From: Xanthobacteraceae bacterium
GTDB taxonomy: Bacteria > Pseudomonadota > Alphaproteobacteria > Rhizobiales > Xanthobacteraceae
Direction: 5' to 3'
DNA length: 64,000 nt
Assembly (NCBI GenBank): GCA_019752575.1
Contig: JAIELW010000001.1
Location: 310,001 to 374,000 of the forward strand
Shown here: positions 26,927 through 36,742 of the stretch, in pieces
Numbering within the stretch: the stretch's first letter is position 1
Layout: the number at the start of each line of letters is the position of its first letter
Program-made: the position numbers and the translations under genes
The notes under the pieces: model-generated
What the model saw: the letters and a program-made list of their open reading frames with translations, nothing else
Told to the model about the DNA's origin: nothing
The model's database searches: none

Positions 26927-28426
26927 CTAGATCTTCTGATTATATTCGCCGACTTCGGGATGGGTGCGGATCACCGCATCCACGGCCTTGAACATATCCT
27001 TCAAGCGCGCTTCCGAGGCCGGGCTTTCTACCACGACGACGAGCTCGGGCTTGTTCGATGACGCGCGCACAAGGCCCCAGGTGCCGTCTTCGACGGTGAC
27101 ACGCACGCCATTCACGGTCACAAGATCGCGGATCGCCTGCCCGGCAACCTTGTCGCCCTTCGCTTTCGCCGCCTCGAAGTGCTTCACGATCTTATCGACG
27201 ATGCCGTACTTCTTTTCGTCATCGCAATGCGGCGACATGGTCGGCGACTGCCAGGTGCGCGGGAGTGCCGCCCGCAGGTCCGACATCTTCTTATCCGGAT
27301 TGCGGTCGAGCATTTCGCAGACCGCGATTGCCGAGAGCAGGCCATCGTCATAGCCGCGGCCGAACGGCGGGCCGAAGAAGAAGTGGCCGGACTTCTCGAA
27401 GCCTGCAATCGCGTTCAACTCGTTCGCGCGCCGCTTGATGTAAGAATGACCGGTCTTCCAGAAATCGACTTTGACGCCGTTCTGCTTCAGGACCGGATCG
27501 GTCAGAAAGAGGCCAGTCGATTTGACATCGACGATGAACTGGCCGCCCTTGCCGCCCGCTGACATGTCGCGCGCCAGCATCACGCCGACCTTGTCCGCGA
27601 AGATTTCCTCGCCGAGATCGTCGACGACGCCGCAGCGGTCGCCGTCGCCGTCGAAGGCAAGGCCAACATCGGCCTTGTGTGCGAGTACGGCATCGCGCAC
27701 GGCGTGCAGCATCTTCAGATCTTCGGGATTGGGATTGTATTTCGGGAAGGTGTGGTCGAGTTCGGTATCGAGCGGCACGACCTCGCAGCCGATCGCTTCC
27801 AACACTTTCGGCGCGAACGCGCCGGCGGTGCCGTTGCCGCAAGCCGCAATGACTTTCAGCTTGCGCCTTAGCTTCGGACGCTTGGCGAGATCGGCCATGT
27901 AGCGTTCGGCGAAGCCTGTAATGAACTTGTAAGCGCCGCCGTCTTTGGTTTTCGATTTCGCTTCGAGCACGATTTCCTTGAGACGGCCCATTTCGTCGGG
28001 ACCGAAGGTGAGCGGGCGCGCGGCGCCCATCTTCACGCCGGTCCAGCCGTTGTCGTTATGCGAGGCGGTGACCATCGCGACGCAGGGGCAGTCGAGCTCG
28101 AACTGCGCAAAGTACGCCATCGGAGAAAGTGCCAGACCGACATCGTGGACGCGCATGCCGCCCGCCATGAGGCCGCTCGTGAGCGCTGCTTTGACGGACA
28201 TCGAATAGCCGCGGAAGTCGTGGCCTACGACGATGTCGGGCCGCACGCCAAGCTCGTGAAAAAGCGTCGCCATGCCGAGGCCCAGCGCCTGAATACCGAT
28301 CAGGTTGATCTCTTTTTCCAGCACCCACCGCGCGTCGTACTCGCGGAAGCCGGTGGGCTTCACGAGCGGGGTCGTCTCATACTCGTAGGTGTTCGGCGCG
28401 ATCGCCGCTTTCGGCTTGGGAAACAT
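26927..28426 (-). CDS. Phosphomannomutase/phosphoglucomutase family protein
   Basis: This 499-residue alpha-D-phosphohexomutase interconverts hexose 1- and 6-phosphates for exopolysaccharide, LPS or glycogen pathways. The phosphoserine loop is TASHN at residues 120-124 with S122 as the phosphorylated serine. The magnesium loop DGDGDRCG (about 285) and the sugar-binding loop EKSGHFFF (ATG-strand translation FEKSGHFFFG, about 357) are intact, as is the phosphate-binding C-terminal segment RASSNKPELVV. The EKSGH loop argues for a PMM/PGM of the AlgC/ManB branch rather than glucosamine mutase GlmM. The ATG at 28426 is chosen; 19 more residues upstream are open but unconserved. Confidence 0.92.
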   Translation of the reverse strand: MFPKPKAAIAPNTYEYETTPLVKPTGFREYDARWVLEKEINLIGIQALGLGMATLFHELGVRPDIVVGHDFRGYSMSVKAALTSGLMAGGMRVHDVGLALSPMAYFAQFELDCPCVAMVTASHNDNGWTGVKMGAARPLTFGPDEMGRLKEIVLEAKSKTKDGGAYKFITGFAERYMADLAKRPKLRRKLKVIAACGNGTAGAFAPKVLEAIGCEVVPLDTELDHTFPKYNPNPEDLKMLHAVRDAVLAHKADVGLAFDGDGDRCGVVDDLGEEIFADKVGVMLARDMSAGGKGGQFIVDVKSTGLFLTDPVLKQNGVKVDFWKTGHSYIKRRANELNAIAGFEKSGHFFFGPPFGRGYDDGLLSAIAVCEMLDRNPDKKMSDLRAALPRTWQSPTMSPHCDDEKKYGIVDKIVKHFEAAKAKGDKVAGQAIRDLVTVNGVRVTVEDGTWGLVRASSNKPELVVVVESPASEARLKDMFKAVDAVIRTHPEVGEYNQKI

Positions 28427-28510
28427 CAAGAATTCCGTGCTGGCACAAGTCCGGCGGACGCCGGCCGGCAAGCGATCTAGCACGAAAGCGGGCGGAATTG
28501 AGAAGCGGAG

Positions 28511-29047
28511 TTAGCGCTCGAGCTCCAGCACGCCCTTTTTGAACTCGAAACGGGCGAGGCGCTTCAAGAAGCTCATACCGAGAAGGTTCTGGCCGAGCAT
28601 GCCTTCGTCGAGCACCATGGCTTCGACATTCTCGATCTGGATCGAGCCGATGCGAACCGAGCGAAGCGTGATACGCTTCGCCCGCGCGGTGCCGTTTGCG
28701 GTGCTCACCTTGATATCGAAGCGGTCGCTCGGGGTAATCAGCCCGAGCGCGCGGGCGTCTTCATAGCGCAGCGCAATCAGGGTCGCGCCGGTATCGACGA
28801 TCGCGCGGAGGCGGCGGCCGTTGAAATCGACCTCGGTTACATAATGACCTGAGCGGTCCGAACGAATGCGGACATAGCCGCCGGCGTCGTTATCCTTGGC
28901 GCTCTGCTCGACCTGAATCGGCTCCGGGCCTTGCTGAAAGGCAACGAAGGCATCGCGGCCACGGCGCATCAGCTCCTGCGCGGTATCCGGCGCATAGACC
29001 GAAAGCACGAAAAAGCCTGCGGCGACGAGAATGAGAAATCGAAGCAT
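28511..29047 (-). CDS. Membrane-anchored retropepsin-like aspartic protease (TIGR02281 family)
   Basis: This 178-residue single-domain aspartic protease has an N-terminal membrane helix (FLILVAAGFFVLSVYA) and a periplasmic domain with the single catalytic motif I-V-DTGAT-L-I (about residues 86-94). Clan AA proteases of this size must dimerise to build one active site. The C-terminal part contains VEAMVLDEGMLGQNLLGMSFLKRL, a hallmark of the TIGR02281 family. Similar proteins in alphaproteobacteria have little characterised function; SpoIVB-like or RC1339/APRc proteins are relatives. It lies 84 bases before the phosphomutase on the same strand. Confidence 0.88.
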   Translation of the reverse strand: MLRFLILVAAGFFVLSVYAPDTAQELMRRGRDAFVAFQQGPEPIQVEQSAKDNDAGGYVRIRSDRSGHYVTEVDFNGRRLRAIVDTGATLIALRYEDARALGLITPSDRFDIKVSTANGTARAKRITLRSVRIGSIQIENVEAMVLDEGMLGQNLLGMSFLKRLARFEFKKGVLELER

Positions 29048-29143
29048 GGCATACCCAGCGAACGCGATCTTCGCGCAAAGACAGTGTGAAGCCCGTTAAC
29101 GCGAAATAGGTGGGTAGGATTGCGGCTTTTTCAATAAACTCGA

Positions 29144-31627
29144 TCAAGTTCCGCGCGGTTTCGCGCGGCGCGTCGGGGTGGCGGACGCCGGATCGTCCGG
29201 CCAGACATGTTTCGGATAGCGGCCGCGCATTTCCTTTTTCACGTCGGCCCAGGAGCCGCGCCAGAAGGCGGGCAGATCGCGCGTGACCTGGATCGGCCGT
29301 CCGGCAGGCGACAGAAGCGATAGCACGAGCGGAATTTTTCCCGCGGCGACGGAAGGGTGCTTTGCGAGACCGAACAGCTCCTGCACTTTGACGGAGATCG
29401 TCGGGCCGGCCTCGGCGGAATAATCGATTGCGAGTTCGGAGCCGGTCGGCGCAATAAAACGATCCGGCGCTTCCGTGTCGAGACGGCGTGACAAATCGTG
29501 CGGAAGCAGCGCGTGGAGCGCGTTCGAAACATCGCCTGCGGAAATTTCACTGAGCGAAGTTTTCCCGGCAAGAAACGGCGCGAGCCAGCTTTCGATATTC
29601 GTTGTGAGCGCCGACGGCGAAACGTCAGGCCATTCGTCGCCTTCGGCTGCACGCAGGAAGCGCAGGCGCTCAAGCCAGCGCTTGGCCGCCGTGGAAAATG
29701 GAAGTATTTCGATGCCGAGGGAGACGATTCCGGCGGCGAGCGCTTTGGCGGTTTCGTCGCTCGCCTGAACTTTCAGCGGACGCTCGGCTAAAACCAGCGA
29801 CATATATCTTCGCGCCGAGCGGCCACGTACCGCACGCGCCTTCGGATCGAACACAGCCTCTTCAGTTTGGACGATCTTGTCCGCGAAGCGCGAGGCGATT
29901 TCCGTTTCACTGATCTTCGCGGCGAGCAGAATGCGGCCTTCCTGCCCCACGCCGGCGATTTCGGCGACGGCGAGATAATCTTCGCGCGCGAGCGCGCTGG
30001 TTTGCTCGAGTTTCGCGCCCCGTCCGTTCGCAAGCAGGAATGTGCCGCCACGCTCGGGTCTCGTTTTAGCGACGCGGTCAGGATAAGCGAGCGCGAGCAG
30101 GTTGCCCGCATACACGGGCGCCACTTCGCGGATTTTTCCGCCTGCGGACTCCGCCCAGCGTCTGGCAAGATTGCGCGCTTCCTCGCCACGGCGGGATTTG
30201 TCACGGCGGAACTCGGCAATGCGATACGAAAGATCAACGTCATTCCCGCCAAGGCCGCGCTCGGAAACGACCGCCGCGATTTCGGCCGCGAGCAACCCGT
30301 TATCCTCTTCCGCTGCCGCGACGATCATCGCGGCAAGCCGTGGATGCAGCGGGAGCCTTGCGAGCTTCTTACCGAGCGGTGTGATCGCGCCTTTGCCGTC
30401 AATCGCGCCGAGCGAGGCGAGCAGCGATTTCGCTTCATTGATCGCGGCGGCAGGAGGCGGATCGAGCCAAGTTAGCGTCATCGGGTCTTGCACACCCCAT
30501 TGCGCAAGATCGAGTACGAGACTCGTAAGATCGGCGGCAAGAATTTCGGGTGTTGCGAAAGGCAGAAGACTTCGCGTCTGCTCTTCGTCCCACAAACGAT
30601 AGCAGACACCGGGCTCGGTGCGGCCGGCGCGGCCGCGGCGCTGATCGGCAGAGGCGCGCGATACGCGCACGGTTTCCAACCGCGTCAGACCTAGATCGGG
30701 CTCGAAGCGTGGCACGCGGGCGAGACCGGAATCGGCCACAACACGCACGCCCTTGATCGTGATCGAGGTCTCCGCAATCGAAGTCGCAAGCACGATCTTG
30801 CGGCGGCCCGGCGGCGAAGGTTCGATCGCCTTATCCTGTACGTCGCTGTCGAGCGCACCGTAAAGCGGGACTATATCAATCGTCTTGTCGCGGATGCGCT
30901 CGCCCAGAAAATCCGCAGTCCGGCGGATTTCGCCTGCGCCCGGCAGGAAAGCGAGCAGCGAGCCATCTTCGTTCGATGCGACACGAGCGAGCGCGTCCGC
31001 CATCTCTTGATGAATGGGCGTGCGCGCATCGCGGCCGAGATATTTCGTCTCGACCGGATAAGCGCGGCCTTCGCTTTCGATCACCGTCGCATCGTCAAGC
31101 AGTTTTGCGACCCGCGCGCCGTCGAGGGTCGCAGACATTACGAGAATCCTGAGATCGTCGCGAAGCCCGCGCTGCGCATCCAGCGCGAGCGCCAGACCTA
31201 AATCCGCGTCGAGCGAGCGCTCGTGAAACTCGTCGAAGATGACTGCCGCAATTCCCTTCAGCTCCGGATCGTCGAGCACGAGCCGCGTGAAGATGCCCTC
31301 GGTGATCATTTCGATCCGCGTTTTTGCACTCACCTTCGAACCGAAACGCACACGCAGACCAACCGTGTCGCCCAGCTTCTCTCGAATAGAATTCGCCATG
31401 AACTGCGCGGCGGCACGTGCCGCAATCCTTCGCGGTTCCAGAACGAGAATTTTCTTAGCCCCGACCCAGGGCTGATTAAGCAGCGCGAGCGGCACGCGGG
31501 TGGTCTTGCCGGCGCCGGGAGGAGCCACGAGCACAGCCGCATTGCGCGCGCGCAAGGCGTCTTTCAGCGCAGGCAGCACCTCATCGACCGGAAAGACGCC
31601 GTTCAACGGTTCTCGTGGTGAATTCAT
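29144..31627 (-). CDS. hrpB: ATP-dependent helicase HrpB
   Basis: This is an 827-residue DEAH-type RNA helicase. P-loop PPGAGKTTR spans about 36-44, the DEFH box 132-135 (DEFHER), MSATLDG motif III follows, and motif VI QRRGRAGRTEPG is present. After the helicase core come the helicase-associated winged-helix and ratchet region and the HrpB-specific C-terminal domain (ISVKVQELFGLAKHPSVAAGKIPLVLSLLSPAGRPIQ). HrpB is widespread in proteobacteria, yet its RNA substrate is poorly defined. The ATG at 31627 gives the family length. The C-terminus is slightly extended and basic. Confidence 0.95.
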   Translation of the reverse strand: MNSPREPLNGVFPVDEVLPALKDALRARNAAVLVAPPGAGKTTRVPLALLNQPWVGAKKILVLEPRRIAARAAAQFMANSIREKLGDTVGLRVRFGSKVSAKTRIEMITEGIFTRLVLDDPELKGIAAVIFDEFHERSLDADLGLALALDAQRGLRDDLRILVMSATLDGARVAKLLDDATVIESEGRAYPVETKYLGRDARTPIHQEMADALARVASNEDGSLLAFLPGAGEIRRTADFLGERIRDKTIDIVPLYGALDSDVQDKAIEPSPPGRRKIVLATSIAETSITIKGVRVVADSGLARVPRFEPDLGLTRLETVRVSRASADQRRGRAGRTEPGVCYRLWDEEQTRSLLPFATPEILAADLTSLVLDLAQWGVQDPMTLTWLDPPPAAAINEAKSLLASLGAIDGKGAITPLGKKLARLPLHPRLAAMIVAAAEEDNGLLAAEIAAVVSERGLGGNDVDLSYRIAEFRRDKSRRGEEARNLARRWAESAGGKIREVAPVYAGNLLALAYPDRVAKTRPERGGTFLLANGRGAKLEQTSALAREDYLAVAEIAGVGQEGRILLAAKISETEIASRFADKIVQTEEAVFDPKARAVRGRSARRYMSLVLAERPLKVQASDETAKALAAGIVSLGIEILPFSTAAKRWLERLRFLRAAEGDEWPDVSPSALTTNIESWLAPFLAGKTSLSEISAGDVSNALHALLPHDLSRRLDTEAPDRFIAPTGSELAIDYSAEAGPTISVKVQELFGLAKHPSVAAGKIPLVLSLLSPAGRPIQVTRDLPAFWRGSWADVKKEMRGRYPKHVWPDDPASATPTRRAKPRGT

Positions 31628-31780
31628 TCTTAATTCGATCGCTAAAATCGTCTGCGAAATAGCGGCTCGCGCCTAGCCGGTCAAAGCCGCGAAATCCGGC
31701 CCTTCCCTTGCACTTCAAGTTAACAGGCGGCGGCTAGTGTCCCGGACAGGCACAGCCGCGCCTTTGGCGCGGAGACGGTT

Positions 31781-32818
31781 ATGAGCGCGATGGCAACATA
31801 CGAAAAGCCGCGGGTCGACTGGGTCGATTACGCCAAGGGCTTCTGCATCATCATGGTGGTGATGATGCATTCGACGCTGGGCGTCGAACACGCCGCCGGC
31901 AAGGAAAGCTGGATGGGCTATTTCGTCGCTTTCGCGAAACCGTTCCGCATGCCCGACTTCTTCCTGATCTCCGGCCTGTTTCTCGCGCGCGTAATCGATC
32001 GCAACTGGCGCGATTACCTCGACAAGAAGGCCGTGCACTTCCTCTATTTCTACGTGCTTTGGGTCACGATCCAGTTCGTGTTCAAGGCGCCCGGCTTTCT
32101 CGCGCAGGGCGGGCTGACGAACGTGGCAGCGCAATATGCGCTCGCTTTCGTCGAGCCCTTCGGCACGCTCTGGTTCATTTACATTCTTCCCTTTTTCTTC
32201 GTGTTGACGAAACTCACGAAACGCATACCGCCGCTTGCGATCTTCGCAGCCGCCGCTGCGCTCGAAATCGCGCCGATCCACACCGGCTGGATCGTGATCG
32301 ACGAGTTCGCTGCGCGCTTCGTCTATTTCTTCGCGGGCTATTGGCTCGCGCAGCATTTCTTCAGCTTCGCCTCGGGCGTACAAAAGGACCCGTGGCTCGC
32401 GCTTGCCGGTCTCGGCGGCTGGGCGATCGTGAACGACCTTCTTGTTGTCAAAGGTTACAGCGATCTGCCCTTCGTCTCGCTCGCGCTCGGCTTCGCGGGG
32501 GCCGCAGCGATCGTCGCGCTTGCCGCGCTGCTCGCCAAAGTGAACTGGTTCTCGCTCCTGCGCTATGCGGGCGAGAATTCCATCGTGGTCTATCTCGCGT
32601 TCTTCCTGCCGATGGCTGCGACCCGCGCGGCGCTGCTCAAGACCGGCGCGATTCCCGATCTCGGTACGGTCGCGCTGATCGTCACCGCGATGGGCGTCAT
32701 CGTGCCGCTCCTGTTCCACGCGATCGTGCGCGGAACGCGCCTCGACTTCCTGTTCGTGCGGCCTACCGCATTCCAGATCGGCGGCAAGCGCAAAGCGCCG
32801 CTTCAACCAGCGGAATAA
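31781..32818 (+). CDS. Acyltransferase family 3 integral membrane protein
   Basis: This 345-residue protein has about ten membrane helices. It starts with VDWVDYAKGFCIIMVVMMHS, the typical first helix of acyltransferase-3 proteins; the histidine in MMHS and the arginine in the RMPDFFLISGLF segment are the expected conserved polar residues. Members transfer acetyl or other acyl groups to sugars of LPS, exopolysaccharide or Nod factors; some export osmoprotectants. GGAGA lies five bases upstream of the ATG. A second in-frame ATG (31790) is nine bases on. Substrate unknown; neighbours give no strong hint. Confidence 0.85.
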   Translation: MSAMATYEKPRVDWVDYAKGFCIIMVVMMHSTLGVEHAAGKESWMGYFVAFAKPFRMPDFFLISGLFLARVIDRNWRDYLDKKAVHFLYFYVLWVTIQFVFKAPGFLAQGGLTNVAAQYALAFVEPFGTLWFIYILPFFFVLTKLTKRIPPLAIFAAAAALEIAPIHTGWIVIDEFAARFVYFFAGYWLAQHFFSFASGVQKDPWLALAGLGGWAIVNDLLVVKGYSDLPFVSLALGFAGAAAIVALAALLAKVNWFSLLRYAGENSIVVYLAFFLPMAATRAALLKTGAIPDLGTVALIVTAMGVIVPLLFHAIVRGTRLDFLFVRPTAFQIGGKRKAPLQPAE

Positions 32819-32914
32819 GCCCTTTTTCGAAGTGCGGACTGTCCCCATCTATGGGGGCGGTTGCGCTTGCCGGGCCCGCCTCGCTTCGGCATCGTGCCGC
32901 TCTCGCGAGGTTCC

Positions 32915-35875
32915 ATGTCCGAAATTCGTCCCCTGAAGAAGGGCGACCGCGTTTTTCTGATCGACGGTTCGTCTTTCATCTTCCGCGCCTATTTTGCCAT
33001 GTTCAAAGCCGCGCAGTCGCGCGGCAAGGCTTTCACGCGCTCCGACGGCCTGCCGGTCGGCGCGATCATGACGTTCTCGTCGATGATGTGGAAACTCATG
33101 CGCGAAGGCATCGACGGCAAGAAGCCGACGCATGTCGGCTGCGTATTCGACGCGCCAGGCGACGGATTCCGGAACGAAATCTATCCAGAATATAAAGCGA
33201 ACCGCGAAGACCCGCCGGAAGACCTGATCCCGCAGTTTCCGCTGATGCGCGATGCGGTCAAAGCCTTCGGCCTGAAACCGATCGAGGAGCAAGGTTACGA
33301 GGCGGACGACCTGATTGCGGCCTATTCGCGAGAAGCGCGCGAGAAAGGCGCGGAGGTTCTTATCATCGCCGGCGACAAGGACCTGATGCAGCTCGTGCGC
33401 AAGGGTGTCACCATGTACGACCCAATGCCGGGCAACGAACGCAAGATCGGCGAGAAAGAAGTAGAAGAAAAATTCGGCGTCGAGCCGGAGCGCGTTCCGG
33501 ACGTGCAGGCGCTCTGCGGCGATAGCACCGACAACGTGCCGGGCGTGCCGGGCATCGGCATCAAGACCGCGGCACTCCTCATTCAGGAATATGGCGACCT
33601 CGAAACGCTCCTGAAGAACGCCGAGAAGATCAAACAGGACAAGCGCCGCCAGACCCTGATCGACAATGCGGAGCTAGCGCGCGTTTCGAAGAAGCTCGTG
33701 CTTCTCGACGACCGTGCGCCTTTGAAAGTACCGCTCGATCAACTCGGCTTCGATGGCGGCGATCCGGCAAAGGTGGTCGCGTTCCTGAAGGCGATGGAAT
33801 TTACGCGGCTGACTGAGAGCGTTGCGAAGGCTGCGGACATCGATCCCGAGAGCGTGAAGGCGGACCCCAAGCTTGCGGCGGGGGCAGCGACTGCGAAGAG
33901 TAAAGCCGCGACAAAAGAAACAGCGCCTGCTGCCGTCGGCAAAAAAGGAGCTGCGCCTTCCGGCGAGCTTACGCCGCATGCGTTGTTCGCCCGGCGTGAG
34001 TCGCAGCTCAAGGACATCCCGTTCGCACATAAAAAATACGAAACGGTCACGACACCGAAGCAGCTTGATTCATGGATCGCACGCGCGCGCGAGCAAGGCT
34101 ATGTCGCTGTCGACACCGAAACTAGCGCGCTCGATTCGATGCAGGCCGAGCTCTGCGGCGTGTCGCTTTCCGTCGTTCCCGGCGAAGCCTGTTACATTCC
34201 GCTTACGCATCGCAGCGAAGGCGAAGGCCTGTTCGAAGGCGGATTGCTCAAAGGGCAGCTTGGTGTTGATGAGACAATCAAGAAGCTGAAGCCGCTTCTC
34301 GAAGACAAGAGCATTCTGAAGATCGGACAGAATCTCAAATACGATACCGTCGTATTGTCGCGCTACGGCATCCGTATCGCGCCCTATGACGACACCATGC
34401 TGATGTCCTATGCGTTGGACGCCGGACGCTCCAACGGCGGGCACGGCATGGACAATCTCTCGCAGAAATTTTTCGGCCATAAGCCGATCGCGTTCGAGGA
34501 TGTAGCGGGCAAGGGCAAAGGCGCGGTCTCTTTTGCGCGCGTACCGCTCGACCGCGCCACCGAATACGCCGCGGAAGACGCCGACGTAACGCTGCGGCTC
34601 TGGCTTTACCTGAAAGCGCGGCTCACCGCCGAGAGCATGAACAATGTCTACGAGTCGCTCGAACGCCCGCTGGTGCAGGTGCTCGCGGACATGGAGAAAC
34701 GCGGCATTGCGATCGACCGGCAGATGCTCTCGCGTCTGTCCGGCGATTTCGCACAATCGACCGCGCGGTTAGAGGACGAAATTTCGAAACTCGCGGGCGA
34801 GCAATTCAATCCCGGCAGCCCGAAGCAGCTCGGCGACATTCTGTTCGGCAAGATGGGGCTACCCGGCGGCACCAAGACCGCAACCGGAGCCTGGGCCACC
34901 GGCGCGAAGGTGCTCGAGGATTTGGCCGAAGAAGGCCACGAATTGCCGAAGAAAATTCTCGAGTGGCGGCAATTGTCGAAGCTGAAATCGACTTATACCG
35001 ACGCGCTGCCCGAATATGTGAACAAAGACACCAACCGGGTTCACACTTCTTATTCGCTCGCGGCGACGCCGACCGGGCGTCTCGCCTCCTCAGAGCCGAA
35101 TTTGCAAAACATTCCCGTCCGCACGGAAGCGGGCCGCAAAATCCGCAAAGCCTTCGTTGCGGAAAAAGGTAATCAGCTCGTCTCCGCGGACTATTCGCAG
35201 ATCGAGTTGCGCCTGCTCGCAGAAATCGGCGACGTGCCGCAACTGAAAAAAGCGTTCCGCGAAAACCTCGACATTCACGCGATGACGGCGAGCGAGATGT
35301 TCGGCGTGCCGGTGAAGGACATGCCGGGCGAAGTGCGCCGACGCGCGAAGGCGATCAACTTCGGCATCATTTACGGCATCTCGGCTTTCGGGCTCGCGAA
35401 CCAGCTCGGAATCGGCCGCGAGGAAGCGGGCGCTTACATCAAAAAATACTTCGAGCGCTTCCCCGGCATCCAGGACTACATGGAAGAGACCAAGAAATTC
35501 GCGCGCACGAACGGCTACGTGACGACGCTGTTCGGACGCAAGTGCCATTACCCCGGTATCAAGGATCAAAATCCATCGGTGCGCGGCTTCAACGAGCGCG
35601 CGGCGATCAACGCGCGTCTCCAAGGCACCGCCGCCGACATCATACGACGCGCAATGATCCGCATGGACGCCGCGCTCGGACGCGCGAAAGTCGACGCAAA
35701 AATGCTCCTGCAAGTCCACGACGAGTTGGTCTTCGAAGTCGCCGAGAAGGACGTGAAGAAGACATTGCCGATCGTGACCAAGGTGATGGAAGAAGCGCCG
35801 CTGCCGGCGGTCGCGCTTTCGATTCCGCTTTCCGTCGATGCGCGTGCCGCGCATAACTGGGAAGAGGCGCACTAA
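32915..35875 (+). CDS. polA: DNA polymerase I
   Basis: PolA (986 residues) fills gaps and removes RNA primers in replication and repair. Domains: 5'-3' exonuclease (about 10-300, with FLIDGSSFIFRAYFA and YEADDLIA), a 3'-5' exonuclease domain (about 385-580) whose metal-binding residues are kept in VAVDTETSALD and DTMLMSYALD, and the polymerase domain with DYSQIELRLLAEIG (motif A), RRRAKAINFGIIYGIS (motif B) and QVHDELVFE (motif C). An alanine/lysine-rich linker of about 40 residues separates the first two domains. The ATG at 32915 has GAGG seven bases upstream; earlier in-frame codons read into noncoding sequence. Confidence 0.97.
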   Translation: MSEIRPLKKGDRVFLIDGSSFIFRAYFAMFKAAQSRGKAFTRSDGLPVGAIMTFSSMMWKLMREGIDGKKPTHVGCVFDAPGDGFRNEIYPEYKANREDPPEDLIPQFPLMRDAVKAFGLKPIEEQGYEADDLIAAYSREAREKGAEVLIIAGDKDLMQLVRKGVTMYDPMPGNERKIGEKEVEEKFGVEPERVPDVQALCGDSTDNVPGVPGIGIKTAALLIQEYGDLETLLKNAEKIKQDKRRQTLIDNAELARVSKKLVLLDDRAPLKVPLDQLGFDGGDPAKVVAFLKAMEFTRLTESVAKAADIDPESVKADPKLAAGAATAKSKAATKETAPAAVGKKGAAPSGELTPHALFARRESQLKDIPFAHKKYETVTTPKQLDSWIARAREQGYVAVDTETSALDSMQAELCGVSLSVVPGEACYIPLTHRSEGEGLFEGGLLKGQLGVDETIKKLKPLLEDKSILKIGQNLKYDTVVLSRYGIRIAPYDDTMLMSYALDAGRSNGGHGMDNLSQKFFGHKPIAFEDVAGKGKGAVSFARVPLDRATEYAAEDADVTLRLWLYLKARLTAESMNNVYESLERPLVQVLADMEKRGIAIDRQMLSRLSGDFAQSTARLEDEISKLAGEQFNPGSPKQLGDILFGKMGLPGGTKTATGAWATGAKVLEDLAEEGHELPKKILEWRQLSKLKSTYTDALPEYVNKDTNRVHTSYSLAATPTGRLASSEPNLQNIPVRTEAGRKIRKAFVAEKGNQLVSADYSQIELRLLAEIGDVPQLKKAFRENLDIHAMTASEMFGVPVKDMPGEVRRRAKAINFGIIYGISAFGLANQLGIGREEAGAYIKKYFERFPGIQDYMEETKKFARTNGYVTTLFGRKCHYPGIKDQNPSVRGFNERAAINARLQGTAADIIRRAMIRMDAALGRAKVDAKMLLQVHDELVFEVAEKDVKKTLPIVTKVMEEAPLPAVALSIPLSVDARAAHNWEEAH

Positions 35876-35882
35876 TACTACT

Positions 35883-35929
35883 CGTCATTGCCGGGCTTGC
35901 GCGAGGGCCGGTGCGGCCCGGTGATGACG
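35883..35929. repeat. Short REP-like palindrome after polA
   Basis: A 47-base element runs from CGTCATTGCCGGGC to GCCCGGTGATGACG. Its two ends pair with two G-T wobbles, and the centre holds a second small stem (GGGCC/GGCCC). It ends in the same CGTCAT...ATGACG boundary as the long repeats at 51482 and 53060, so it may be a shortened member of that family. It begins seven bases after the polA stop and could act as a transcript 3' end. Confidence 0.65.
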
Positions 35930-36026
35930 AAATAAAGTTCACTGTTGATGAGATCGCCAATCGCGTTGGCGGCAGGCGGCTCAGGGTGATAGCTAGTTTC
36001 ATTCATCTGCACCGGACGAAAATCCC

Positions 36027-36611
36027 GTGACCAAACCGATCTCTCTTCCGGAATCAAAAGTTGCCCGCGCGCGCCTCAAAGAGATCATCGCCGCGCGCTC
36101 GTTCGGGCTTGGCGAGGTCACGCTCGCCTCCGGCCGCAAGAGCCACTTCTATTTCAACCTGAAGCCGACCATGCTCGACCCCGAAGGTGCGGCACTGCTC
36201 GCGCAGCTTTCGCTCGAAGCGCTGGCCAAAGAAAATCTGGATGCCATCGGCGGCCTAGAAATGGGCGCGGTGCCGATCTCCGGCGCGGTCGCGGCGATGA
36301 GCTGGATTTCCGGAAAGCCGCTCCCGAATTTCTTTGTCCGCAAGAAGCCGAAAGAGCATGGCGCGAAACTCCTGGTCGAGGGCTTGAAGAAAGGCGAGAG
36401 CCTCGCCGGAAAAACGGTCGCCATCGTCGAGGATGTCACTACCACCGGCGAATCCGCGCTGAAAGCCGCGGTTGCCGCGCAGGAGTCCGGTGCCAAGGTC
36501 TCGCTGGTACTGACCATCGTGGACCGGCAGGAAGGCGCCACTGAAAACTTCCAGAAAGCCGGCTTCCGCTTTCAGGCCCTGTTTACGGCTGACGAATTCT
36601 TGAAGAAGTAA
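36027..36611 (+). CDS. pyrE: Orotate phosphoribosyltransferase
   Basis: PyrE joins orotate to PRPP, giving orotidine 5'-phosphate in pyrimidine synthesis. The 194-residue protein shows the PRPP-binding motif [13 protein letters not shown] (about 130-142), the flexible catalytic loop with the lysines in [10 protein letters not shown] (about 104-113) and [12 protein letters not shown] near the N-terminus. A GTG start at 36027 is used; no strong ribosome site is visible. It is a single gene about 97 bases after the repeat that follows polA. Confidence 0.94.
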   Translation: MTKPISLPESKVARARLKEIIAARSFGLGEVTLASGRKSHFYFNLKPTMLDPEGAALLAQLSLEALAKENLDAIGGLEMGAVPISGAVAAMSWISGKPLPNFFVRKKPKEHGAKLLVEGLKKGESLAGKTVAIVEDVTTTGESALKAAVAAQESGAKVSLVLTIVDRQEGATENFQKAGFRFQALFTADEFLKK

Positions 36612-36742
36612 AATCTAGCCAAAAGTGGCGCCGTCAGGTGGAATGTGATTTGCAACTTTCCATCGGATCATGCGTTTAATCCGGCGGTCATACGAACGGC
36701 CTGATAGGCCGCCAAGAAAAGAGCGCGGGAGACTCGGTACCA

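Noticed and set aside
36612-36742. tRNA or small RNA between pyrE and the DUF2865 gene
   Set aside because: No cloverleaf, no T-loop consensus and no terminator are visible in this 131-base gap.
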